From: Moduliflexus sp964602655
Lineage (GTDB): Bacteria > Moduliflexota > Moduliflexia > Moduliflexales > Moduliflexaceae
DNA length: 16,257 nucleotides
Assembly (NCBI GenBank): GCA_964602655.1
Contig: CAZRSF010000104.1
Span: forward strand, 1 to 16,257
Direction: 5' to 3'
Positions 7,049-13,747 of the stretch are shown here, in pieces. Below the pieces are notes generated by a model that worked only from the letters and a program-made list of their open reading frames with translations, was not told the origin of the DNA and did not search any database. The position numbers and the translations under genes were made by a program. Position 1 is the first letter of the stretch, and the number at the start of each line of letters is the position of its first letter.

Positions 7049-8707
7049 ATGGCAATCACCACCTCTGAAAAATCGCTTGAACAATGGCTCTGGGACGCGG
7101 CCTGCTCGATTCGCGGCGCGAAAGAAGCCGCCAAATACAAAGATTTCATTCTACCGTTAGTCTTCACCAAGCGCCTGTGCGACGTGTTCGACGACGAATT
7201 GAACCGCATCGCCAACGAAATCGGCGGGCGCGCCAAAGCCTTCAAACTCGTCAAGCGCGACAAAAAATTGGTGCGCTTTTACATCGCGCTCGAACCCGAC
7301 GACCCGGAACAGCCGGTCTGGTCGGTGATTCGCAGATTGGCGGACAACATCGGCGAGCAGTTGACCACGCATCTCCGCGCCATTGCGGACGAAAACCCGA
7401 AACTCAAGGGGATCATTGACCGCGTGGATTTCAACGCCACCACGCACGGCCAGCGCGACATTTCCGACGACCGCCTGAGCGCCTTGATCGAGCAGATCAG
7501 CCTGAAACGGCTTGGTCTGAACGATGTCGAGCCGGACATCATCGGGCGGAGTTACGAATATCTGATCCGCAAATTCGCGGAAGGAAGCGGCCAGAGCGCG
7601 GGCGAATTCTACACGCCCAAAGAAGTCGGCCTGATTATGGCGCGAATTTTAGAACCCGCCCCCGGCATGGAAGTCTATGACCCCTGCTGCGGTTCGGCGG
7701 GCTTGCTGATTGCGTGCGCTCAGACCTGTGAGGTTTCGAAAACCTCACAGGTTTTAAAAATCTACGGCCAGGAATACACCGCCACCACCTGGGCGATGGC
7801 GAACATGAACATGATTATTCACGACCTCGAAGGCGTGATTGAGATTGGCGACACGTTCAAGAATCCGAAATTCCGCGCATCCAAAAACCTGTTAGGTCTT
7901 CAAGACCTAACAGGTTTGAAAACCTTCGACCACGCACCTCAAGACCTGTTAGGTTTTAAAAACCTAACAGGTCTAAAGACGTTCGACCGCGTCGTCACGA
8001 ATCCGATGTGGAATCAGAACTGGTTCACCGAAAAGGATTACGACGCCGACGAATTGGGGCGATTCCCCAAAGGCGCGGGCTTTCCGGGCAAACAGAGCGC
8101 GGATTGGGGCTGGGCGCAGCATGTGCTGGCAAGCTTGACTGCGGTGGGACGCGCCGCCATCGTCCTCGATACCGGCGCAGCCAGTCGCGGCAGCGGCAGC
8201 GCCAACACCACCAAAGAAAAGCAAGTACGGCAATGGTTTGTGGAACACGACCTGATTGAAGGGGTGATTTACCTTCCTGAAAATCTGTTCTACAATACCA
8301 CCGCGCCGGGCATTGTCCTGTTTTTGAATACGCAGAAGCCCGACGCCCTGAAAAACAGATTGATTTTGCTGAACGCGAACCGCGAATTCGAAAAAGGCGA
8401 TCCCAAGAACTACATCCCCGACGCCGCGATTGAGCGGATTGTGACGGCGTACCTGAATCAATTTCAAACCTCACAGGCCGCTGAGACCTCACAGGTTTTA
8501 AAAACCTGTGAGGTCTTAACGAAAGAGGAAATCGCCAAAAACGATTACAACATCTCGCCGAGCCGCTATATTCACACCGCCGAAGGGGAAGAATACCGAC
8601 CGATTACAGAGATTCTCTACGAATTGAACGTATTGGAACTTGACGCCGCAGACGTTGATCGGCAGTTGAAAATGATCCTGAATCAAATAGACCTCACAGG
8701 TTTTTAA
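7049..8707 (+). CDS. hsdM: type I restriction-modification methyltransferase subunit HsdM, with four in-frame repeat copies
   Basis: HsdM methylates adenine N6 using SAM and forms the M2S core of a type I enzyme. Residues about 4-125 are the HsdM N-terminal helical domain (EQWLWDAACSIRGAKEAAKYK). The SAM motif I, DPCCGSAGLL, starts at 211, and catalytic motif IV reads NPMW at 318-321 (a variant of NPPF/Y). At 552 residues it carries extra segments encoded by the palindromes: QTCEVSKTSQVLK (225-237) right after motif I, two copies making residues about 279-310 before motif IV, and QTSQAAETSQVLKTCEV (about 473-490). The stop codon TAA (8705-8707) lies in the centre of a further copy, so the tail IDLTGF is repeat-encoded. 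Despite this the frame is intact. hsdS follows 75 nt later. Confidence 0.95.
   Translation: MAITTSEKSLEQWLWDAACSIRGAKEAAKYKDFILPLVFTKRLCDVFDDELNRIANEIGGRAKAFKLVKRDKKLVRFYIALEPDDPEQPVWSVIRRLADNIGEQLTTHLRAIADENPKLKGIIDRVDFNATTHGQRDISDDRLSALIEQISLKRLGLNDVEPDIIGRSYEYLIRKFAEGSGQSAGEFYTPKEVGLIMARILEPAPGMEVYDPCCGSAGLLIACAQTCEVSKTSQVLKIYGQEYTATTWAMANMNMIIHDLEGVIEIGDTFKNPKFRASKNLLGLQDLTGLKTFDHAPQDLLGFKNLTGLKTFDRVVTNPMWNQNWFTEKDYDADELGRFPKGAGFPGKQSADWGWAQHVLASLTAVGRAAIVLDTGAASRGSGSANTTKEKQVRQWFVEHDLIEGVIYLPENLFYNTTAPGIVLFLNTQKPDALKNRLILLNANREFEKGDPKNYIPDAAIERIVTAYLNQFQTSQAAETSQVLKTCEVLTKEEIAKNDYNISPSRYIHTAEGEEYRPITEILYELNVLELDAADVDRQLKMILNQIDLTGF
7724..7752. repeat. palindrome copy 2, inside hsdM (reversed-arm form)
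   Basis: The arm order is swapped: ACCTGTGAGGTTT, then CGA, then AAACCTCACAGGT, as if the right half of one unit were joined to the left half of the next. TTTAAAAA follows directly, like the centre of a further unit. It is read in the frame that encodes TCEVSKTSQV, which has no stop. Confidence 0.9.
7885..7917. repeat. palindrome copy 3, TTAG subfamily, inside hsdM
   Basis: A perfect 33-nt palindrome: 16-nt arms beginning AAACCTGTTAGGTCTT around a central C. The TGAG of the main family is replaced by TTAG. It is read as NLLGLQDLTGLK. Confidence 0.92.
7942..7974. repeat. palindrome copy 4, TTAG subfamily, inside hsdM
   Basis: A perfect 33-nt palindrome with arms AGACCTGTTAGGTTTT around a central A. 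It lies 24 nt after copy 3, is read as DLLGFKNLTGL, and both copies are followed by codons for KTFD. Confidence 0.92.
8466..8516. repeat. composite: lone left arm plus full palindrome copy 5, inside hsdM
   Basis: AAACCTCACAGG (8466-8477) is a left arm without partner; after six bases a perfect 33-nt palindrome follows (8484-8516, centre TTTTAAAAA). It is read in frame as QTSQ...ETSQVLKTCEV. Confidence 0.9.
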
Positions 8708-8720
8708 AACCTGTGAGGTC
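8690..8720. repeat. palindrome copy 6, forms the 3' end of hsdM
   Basis: Arms GACCTCACAGG and CCTGTGAGGTC surround a TTTTTAAAA centre. The centre supplies the hsdM stop codon TAA (8705-8707). Confidence 0.92.
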
Positions 8721-8732
8721 ATAACCCTCGCC

Positions 8733-8763
8733 GACCTGTGAGGTTTTGAAAACCTCACAGGTC
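8733..8763. repeat. palindrome copy 7, hsdM-hsdS gap (reversed-arm form)
   Basis: GACCTGTGAGGTTTT, G, AAAACCTCACAGGTC: a perfect 31-nt palindrome in the swapped-arm order, 12 nt after copy 6. The two together fill most of the 75-nt gap between hsdM and hsdS. Confidence 0.92.
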
Positions 8764-8782
8764 TAATCGAAATTTATTTGGT

Positions 8783-10015
8783 ATGTGGGAAGAAATTCAA
8801 TTTACGGATAGTATTGTAAAAAACAAAATTGGGCGTAACAATCAAATTAATGCGTCTGAAATCCAGCCTTTCGGAAAATACCCCGTAATTGATCAAGGGC
8901 AAAATTTTATTGCTGGTTATTGCGATGATGAAACAAAACTTATCAAAGATGAATTACCGTTTATTATTTTTGGTGATCATACGAGATGTTTCAAGTATGT
9001 AGATTTCCCTTTTATTCTTGGGGCTGATGGAACGAAGGTTTTGAAACCAAACTCGGAGTTGTTCGATTCTAAATTTTTTTACTTTGCATTATTGAGCTTA
9101 AACATTCCTAATCGTGGTTATAATCGCCATTTCACATTATTGAGAGAAAAAAAAGTTGCTAAACCAGAAATTTCCGAACAACGCCGCATCGCCCACGTCC
9201 TCAGCGTCGTCCAGACCGCCATCGAGCAGCAGGCGCGGCTGATTACCCTGACGCGCGAACTCAAGGCCGCGCTGATGCGCCAGTTGTTTACGGAAGGACT
9301 GCCCGCCGCCGCCGACAGACCTCACAGGTCTTCAAGGCCTGTGAGGTCTCAGAAGATGACCGAGATCGGCTTGGTGCCGGAAAGTTGGACATTTGAGCAG
9401 TTATCATCGTTATGCACAATAAAACATGGCTTTGGCTTCAAAGGAGAATATTTCAAGCCAGAGGGCAAATATATATTGTTAACGCCTGGTCATTTCTTTG
9501 AAGAAGGTGGATTTCGAAACCAGGAAGAAAGAACAAAGTTTTATACGGGCAAAATTCCAGATGGTTTCATTTTGCAAAAAGATGATTTATTAATCGCAAT
9601 GACAGAACAAAAGGCAGGATTACTTGGAAGCTCAATCATTATTCCAGAATCAAATAAATACCTTCATAATCAACGGCTTGGGTTAATTCAGAACCTTGAT
9701 GATCGTCTTAATAAAGAGTTTCTTTATTATTACTTCAATACATCTTATCCACGAACTGAAATTTCATCAACTGCAACTGGTTCAAAGGTAAGGCACACTT
9801 CTCCGAGCAAAGTCCTAAACTTAAAGATCGCTTTTCCATGCATTGAAGAGCAGAAACAAATTGTTGATACTTTAAAAACTGTAGATTGTAAACTTACTAT
9901 ACTCAACGAGAAAAAATTTTTACTTGAAGAACTTTTCCGTACGCTGCTGCATCACCTGATGACGGGGCAGGTACGAACAACCGGCTTAGACCTCACAGGT
10001 CTTGGAGACCTGTGA
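8783..10015 (+). CDS. hsdS: type I restriction-modification specificity subunit HsdS, with a repeat in the interdomain linker
   Basis: HsdS recognises the two halves of the target sequence and anchors HsdM and HsdR. The 410 residues have the classical two-domain layout: target-recognition domain 1 (about 1-130), a conserved helix (ISEQRRIAHVLSVVQTAIEQQ, about 131-175), TRD2 (about 190-345) and the second conserved helix (CIEEQKQIVDTLKTVD). One palindrome encodes RPHRSSRPVRS (179-189), exactly in the linker before TRD2, which starts MTEIGLVPESW. Another forms the C terminus: the tail LDLTGLGDL and the TGA stop (10013-10015) are repeat-encoded. The TRD segments are visibly richer in A/T than the conserved helices, as expected for exchanged recognition domains. 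No Shine-Dalgarno precedes the ATG. Function is confident; the target sequence is unknown. Confidence 0.94.
   Translation: MWEEIQFTDSIVKNKIGRNNQINASEIQPFGKYPVIDQGQNFIAGYCDDETKLIKDELPFIIFGDHTRCFKYVDFPFILGADGTKVLKPNSELFDSKFFYFALLSLNIPNRGYNRHFTLLREKKVAKPEISEQRRIAHVLSVVQTAIEQQARLITLTRELKAALMRQLFTEGLPAAADRPHRSSRPVRSQKMTEIGLVPESWTFEQLSSLCTIKHGFGFKGEYFKPEGKYILLTPGHFFEEGGFRNQEERTKFYTGKIPDGFILQKDDLLIAMTEQKAGLLGSSIIIPESNKYLHNQRLGLIQNLDDRLNKEFLYYYFNTSYPRTEISSTATGSKVRHTSPSKVLNLKIAFPCIEEQKQIVDTLKTVDCKLTILNEKKFLLEELFRTLLHHLMTGQVRTTGLDLTGLGDL
9317..9349. repeat. palindrome copy 8, in the HsdS interdomain linker
   Basis: A 33-nt unit with centre TCTTCAAGG and one mismatch between arms. It is read as RPHRSSRPVRS. 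This frame would contain a TAA in copies with a TTTTAAAA centre, but is open with this one. Confidence 0.92.
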
Positions 10016-10020
10016 GGTCT
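9988..10020. repeat. palindrome copy 9, forms the 3' end of hsdS and the left border of the RAYT
   Basis: A 33-nt unit with centre CTTGGAGA. It supplies the hsdS stop codon TGA. It is the exact reverse complement of the copy at 10654-10686 on the other side of the transposase gene. Confidence 0.93.
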
Positions 10021-10039
10021 GTTCTTGCTCTCGAATAGT

Positions 10040-10645
10040 ATGAAGAATACCAGTACGCCGCTCCATCCGGGCGAGTTTTATCATATCTATAATCGCGGCA
10101 ATAATCGCGAGGATTTGTTTCGCGAAGAGCGCAACTATCGCTATTTTTTGCAGTTGTACGCGCAGCATGTTTCTCCGGTCGCAGAAACGTTCGCCTATTG
10201 CCTGATGCGGAATCATTTTCATCTGTTGGTGAGAATTCAGACCTCACAGGATGGCGAACAGACCTCACAGGTTTTAAAAACCTGTGAGGTCTCCAAGCGT
10301 TTTTCGAATCTGTTCAACGCTTATGCCAAAGCGATCAATAAAGCGTATGACCGCACCGGCAGTTTGTTTGAGGAGCGGTTCGGGCGGATTCTGGTGGATT
10401 CTGACCGCTATTTTCAACAATTGATTTTTTATATCCATTTCAACCCGCAAAAGCATGGATTTGTTTCGGATTTTCGCGAGTGGCGCTGGTCGTCGTATCA
10501 TACGCTGCGGGCGACGGGCGAGACGAAACTCAATCGCGCTGATGTGTTGAATTGGTTCGGCAATGTCGCGCAATTCGAGCAGTTCCATTGCGGGATGGTA
10601 GATGAAAAGATGCTTGCTGCTGTGATTGATGAGGAATTGCTTTAA
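10040..10645 (+). CDS. REP-associated tyrosine transposase (RAYT, IS200-like Y1 HUH family)
   Basis: RAYTs are single-domain HUH nucleases that cut and rejoin single-stranded DNA at REP-type hairpins. The N-terminal signature GEFYHIYNRGNNRE is at 11-24, the metal-binding HUH motif HFH at 59-61, the FSNLFNAYAKAINK helix near 88-101, GSLFEERF near 107-114 and the probable catalytic Tyr131 in YIHFNPQKHG. All key residues are present and the length (201) is typical after allowing for an internal repeat-coded stretch QTSQDGEQTSQVLKTCEV (67-84) between HUH and the following helix. I chose the ATG; a TTG at 10025 sits closer to a GAGGT provided by the preceding palindrome and is possible. It splits the usual hsdS-hsdR neighbourhood and is bordered by inverted palindromes. 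Confidence 0.92.
   Translation: MKNTSTPLHPGEFYHIYNRGNNREDLFREERNYRYFLQLYAQHVSPVAETFAYCLMRNHFHLLVRIQTSQDGEQTSQVLKTCEVSKRFSNLFNAYAKAINKAYDRTGSLFEERFGRILVDSDRYFQQLIFYIHFNPQKHGFVSDFREWRWSSYHTLRATGETKLNRADVLNWFGNVAQFEQFHCGMVDEKMLAAVIDEELL
10239..10292. repeat. composite: lone left arm plus full palindrome copy 10, inside the RAYT gene
   Basis: AGACCTCACAGG (10239-10250) is a single left arm; nine bases later a perfect 33-nt palindrome follows (10260-10292, centre TTTTAAAAA). It is read in frame as QTSQ...QTSQVLKTCEV, the same design as the composite in hsdM. Confidence 0.92.
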
Positions 10646-10653
10646 AAAGCTTT

Positions 10654-10686
10654 AGACCTCACAGGTCTCCAAGACCTGTGAGGTCT
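10654..10686. repeat. palindrome copy 11, right border of the RAYT, upstream of hsdR
   Basis: A 33-nt unit with centre CTCCAAGA, one mismatch between arms, exact reverse complement of copy 9. It starts nine bases after the RAYT stop. Confidence 0.93.
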
Positions 10687-10692
10687 ATCTTC

Positions 10693-10696
10693 GGAG
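10693..10696 (+). promoter_or_regulatory. Shine-Dalgarno of hsdR
   Basis: GGAG with a 7-nt spacer to the ATG at 10704. It is the only clear Shine-Dalgarno in the restriction cluster that is not part of a palindrome. Confidence 0.6.
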
Positions 10697-10703
10697 AAAA
10701 AAT

Positions 10704-13700
10704 ATGCCGAAACCGAACGAACATAAAACTGTGCAAGCTCGCCTTCTTAGGTATGCGCAAGAAATCGGCTGGACGTTCGTCCCTCGCGCTGAGGCGGAGA
10801 AACGGCGAGGAAAAGCTCAAAAAAACCTAACAGGTCTTCAAGACCTGTTAGGTTTATCGTTATTTTTCGACGATCTTGTCTATCAAAAAGTCCGCGAATT
10901 CAATCCGCNNNNNNNNNNTGACGCACCGGGCGCGCTGGTCGGGCAATTGCGACGCCTTGCCGCGAATATTTACGGCAACCGCGAGATGCTGGTTTTTCTG
11001 CGGAATCATGGCAAATTTTTCTGCGCCACCGAACATCGCGAGCGGGATTTGATGCTGATTCATTACGGCGATCCGACCCGCAACGTCTATGAAGTGACGG
11101 AAGAATTCGCCTGGCATAACGGGCGTTACGGCAACCGCGAAGATGTGGTGTTTCTGATCAACGGCCTTCCGGTGCTTGTGGTGGAATGCAAAAACGCCAA
11201 CAAAGACGAAGGGATCGCGCTTGGCATTGACCAGATTCGGCGCTATCATGTCGAAACGCCGGAACTCTTCATCCCGGAAATGGCGTTCACCGTCACCGAC
11301 GCGCTCGGCTTCGATTATGGCGCGACCTGGAACACCGTGCGGCGGAATTTGTTTCATTGGAAACAGACCTCACAACAACCAAAAACCTCACAGGAACAAC
11401 AGACCTCACAGGTCTCAAAGACCTGTGAGGTCTCTTCTCCTCCACTTGGAAATTTAGAAGGCAAAACCAAAACGTTTTTCGCGATTCCGCGCGTGTTGAA
11501 ACTGCTGAAGGATTACATCATCTTTGCCGAAAAAGATGAGGAACTCGGCAAGTTCATTTTGCAGCAGCATCAGACCGCCGCCATCGAGCAGGTCGTGGCG
11601 CGCGCTCATGATCCCGCCAAACGGCGCGGGCTGGTCTGGCATACGCAGGGGAGCGGCAAAACGTTTACGATGCTCAAAACCGCCGATCTGCTCTTCAAAG
11701 CGCCGGAATCGGACAAGCCGACGATCTTGCTGCTGATTGACCGCAACGAATTGGAAGACCAATTGTTGAAAAATCTCGCGGCGCTCGGCATGGAAAACGT
11801 CGAACACGCCCACAGCATGGCGCGGCTCAATCAATTGCTCCGGGAGGATTATCGCGGCATCATCGTCTCGACGATTCACAAATTCCGCGACATGCCCGCC
11901 AATTTGAATCAACGCGCCAATATCTACGTATTAGTGGATGAAGCCCACCGCACGACCGGCGGCGATTTGGGCAACTATCTGATGGCGGCGCTGCCTCACG
12001 CTACGTATCTCGGCTTCACCGGCACGCCGATTGACCGGACTGCTTACGGGCAAGGCACGTTCAAAACGTTCGGCGTGGACGACGCGCCGCAAGGCTATCT
12101 CCATAAATATTCGATTCAGGAAAGCATCGCCGACGGCACGACGCTGCCGCTCTTTTACAACCTCGCGCCGAATGACATGCTCGTTCCGGCGGATGTGATG
12201 GAGCAGGAATTTTTCGCGCTGGCGGAAACCGAGGGGATCGCCGACATCGCCGAACTCAACAAGATTTTGGAACGCGCCGTGAACCTGAAAAACTTCCTGA
12301 AAGGGAAGGCTCGCATTCAGAAAGTGGCGGAATATGTCGCCGGACATTACCGCGACAATGTCGAGCCGCTCGGCTATAAGGCGTTTCTCGTCGCCGTTGA
12401 CCGCGAAGCCTGCGCCCTCTATAAAAAGGCGCTTGACGCCTTCCTGCCGCCCGCCTATTCCGAAGTCGTCTATACCGGCAGCAACAGCGACAAGCCGCTT
12501 CTGAAAGAGTTTCACATTGACGAAAAACAGGAAAAAGCTATCCGCAAAAATTTCGCGAAATTCGGCGAACTGCCGAAAATCCTGATTGTCACCGAAAAGC
12601 TGCTCACCGGCTTCGACGCGCCGATTCTTTACGCCATGTATCTTGACAAGCCGATGCGGGATCACACGCTGTTGCAGGCGATTGCCCGCGTCAACCGCCC
12701 GTATGAAAACGAGGCGCAGGAGATGGTCAAACCGCACGGCTTCGTGCTGGATTTCGTCGGTATTTTCGACAAACTCGAACACGCGCTTTCGTTCGACAGC
12801 GACGAAGTCAACGCCGTGATCAAAGATTTGGCGCTGCTCAAAATCCTGTTCAAAAACAAAATGGAGCAGAAAGCGCCCGCCTATCTCGCCCTGATTACGC
12901 ACAATTTTAATGATAAAGACGTGGACGGGCTGATCGAGCATTTCCGCGATAAAGAGCGGCGCAAAGAGTTGTTCAAGGAATACAAAGAAATCGAAATGCT
13001 CTACGAAATCATTTCGCCCGACGCCTTCATGCGCCCGTATTTGGACGACTACGCCACGTTGTCGGGGATATATGCCGTCGTCCGCAAAGCCTACGCCAAA
13101 ACGGTCTATGTGGATCGCGCCTTTCAGAAGAAAACCAGCGAATTGGTGCAGCAGCATATTGACGCCAGCCGTATCCAGGCGGTCACGCAGTTCGCCGAAA
13201 TCAATCCTGAGACGATTCAACTGATCAAAGAACAGCAGGCCGATTATAATACGAAGGTGATCAATTTAGTCAAAAGCATCGAAAAAATCGCCGAAGACGC
13301 CAGCGATGATCCCTATTTGGTCGGCATGGCGGAACGCGCCAAAGCGGTGCAGGAGAGTTACGAAGATCGCCAGACCGAAACCGCCGACGCCATCGCCGCG
13401 CTGTTGAAGGAAATCGAAGCGAATGAACGGCGCAAACGCGAGCAGGCGGAAAAGGGCTTCGACAGCGTGACCTATTTCGTGTACGCCACTTTGCTCGACG
13501 CAGGCATTCCCAACCCCGAAACCGTCTGCCAGAAAATCAAAGCCGCCATTGTCGCGCATCCGAATTGGGCTGTCAGCGAGAAAGACCTGCGGGAACTGCG
13601 CCAGAAAATCACCTTTGCGCTGTATGCCGAAGCGGACGATCTCGATCATGTTGCAGTCACGGTTGATCATTTGCTGAACGCCCTGAAACCTCATAAATAA
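10704..13700 (+). CDS. hsdR: type I restriction endonuclease subunit HsdR, with two in-frame repeat insertions
   Basis: HsdR is the ATP-driven translocase and nuclease of the type I complex. The N-terminal PD-(D/E)xK nuclease shows Asp147 (EDVVFLINGLP), Glu161-x-Lys163 (VVECKN) and the following QIRRYH. The SF2 motor has Walker A HTQGSGKT (313-320), DEAH at 412-415, GFTGTPI and ARVNRPYEN. A long helical C-terminal region follows, to 998 residues. Two palindromes are read through: residues about 40-51 (KNLTGLQDLLGL) before the conserved SLFFDDLVYQKVREFNP, and about 221-243 (QTSQ, KTSQ, QTSQVSKTCEV) in the link between nuclease and motor. A 10-base N gap (10909-10918) interrupts the sequence; the frames on both sides agree and the local spacing suits the family, so I treat it as one gene. 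A GGAG supports the start. Confidence 0.95.
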   Translation: MPKPNEHKTVQARLLRYAQEIGWTFVPRAEAEKRRGKAQKNLTGLQDLLGLSLFFDDLVYQKVREFNPXXXXDAPGALVGQLRRLAANIYGNREMLVFLRNHGKFFCATEHRERDLMLIHYGDPTRNVYEVTEEFAWHNGRYGNREDVVFLINGLPVLVVECKNANKDEGIALGIDQIRRYHVETPELFIPEMAFTVTDALGFDYGATWNTVRRNLFHWKQTSQQPKTSQEQQTSQVSKTCEVSSPPLGNLEGKTKTFFAIPRVLKLLKDYIIFAEKDEELGKFILQQHQTAAIEQVVARAHDPAKRRGLVWHTQGSGKTFTMLKTADLLFKAPESDKPTILLLIDRNELEDQLLKNLAALGMENVEHAHSMARLNQLLREDYRGIIVSTIHKFRDMPANLNQRANIYVLVDEAHRTTGGDLGNYLMAALPHATYLGFTGTPIDRTAYGQGTFKTFGVDDAPQGYLHKYSIQESIADGTTLPLFYNLAPNDMLVPADVMEQEFFALAETEGIADIAELNKILERAVNLKNFLKGKARIQKVAEYVAGHYRDNVEPLGYKAFLVAVDREACALYKKALDAFLPPAYSEVVYTGSNSDKPLLKEFHIDEKQEKAIRKNFAKFGELPKILIVTEKLLTGFDAPILYAMYLDKPMRDHTLLQAIARVNRPYENEAQEMVKPHGFVLDFVGIFDKLEHALSFDSDEVNAVIKDLALLKILFKNKMEQKAPAYLALITHNFNDKDVDGLIEHFRDKERRKELFKEYKEIEMLYEIISPDAFMRPYLDDYATLSGIYAVVRKAYAKTVYVDRAFQKKTSELVQQHIDASRIQAVTQFAEINPETIQLIKEQQADYNTKVINLVKSIEKIAEDASDDPYLVGMAERAKAVQESYEDRQTETADAIAALLKEIEANERRKREQAEKGFDSVTYFVYATLLDAGIPNPETVCQKIKAAIVAHPNWAVSEKDLRELRQKITFALYAEADDLDHVAVTVDHLLNALKPHK
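10823..10855. repeat. palindrome copy 12, TTAG subfamily, inside hsdR
   Basis: A perfect 33-nt palindrome: arms AAACCTAACAGGTCTT around a central C. It is the same sequence class as copy 3 in hsdM but with the arm order reversed. It is read as NLTGLQDLLGL, a frame without stop in this subfamily. Confidence 0.92.
10909..10918. other. assembly gap (10 N)
   Basis: Ten undetermined bases within hsdR. Both flanks stay in the same frame if the length is correct, and four unknown residues fit the spacing between REFNP and the following APGALVGQLRRL. Confidence 0.95.
11365..11433. repeat. composite: two lone left arms plus full palindrome copy 13, inside hsdR
   Basis: AGACCTCACA (11365-11374) and AAACCTCACAGG (about 11382-11393) are single left arms. 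A full 33-nt unit follows (11401-11433, centre TCTCAAAGA). All three are read in one frame, giving QTSQ, KTSQ and QTSQVSKTCEV. Confidence 0.9.
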
Positions 13701-13704
13701 AAAA

Positions 13705-13737
13705 AGACCTCACAGGTTTTAAAAACCTGTGAGGTCT
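13705..13737. repeat. palindrome copy 14, between hsdR and the metallopeptidase
   Basis: A perfect 33-nt unit with centre TTTTAAAAA, starting five bases after the hsdR stop and ending ten bases before the next ATG. Its right arm contains the only GAGG near that start. Confidence 0.93.
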
Positions 13738-13747
13738 CTGTGTCTTG

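Noticed and set aside
9988..10686. Target-site duplications flanking the RAYT unit.
   Set aside because: I compared the bases outside both palindromes and found no convincing direct repeat; Y1 enzymes are not expected to make one.
11931..13220. Long minus-strand open frame (429 codons) opposite hsdR.
   Set aside because: It is a compositional shadow of the hsdR codons; it resembles no family and hsdR is unmistakable.
10704..13700. hsdR as a pseudogene broken at the N gap or by the repeat insertions.
   Set aside because: All nuclease and motor motifs are present, both flanks of the gap agree in frame, and the inserted repeats are read without stops.
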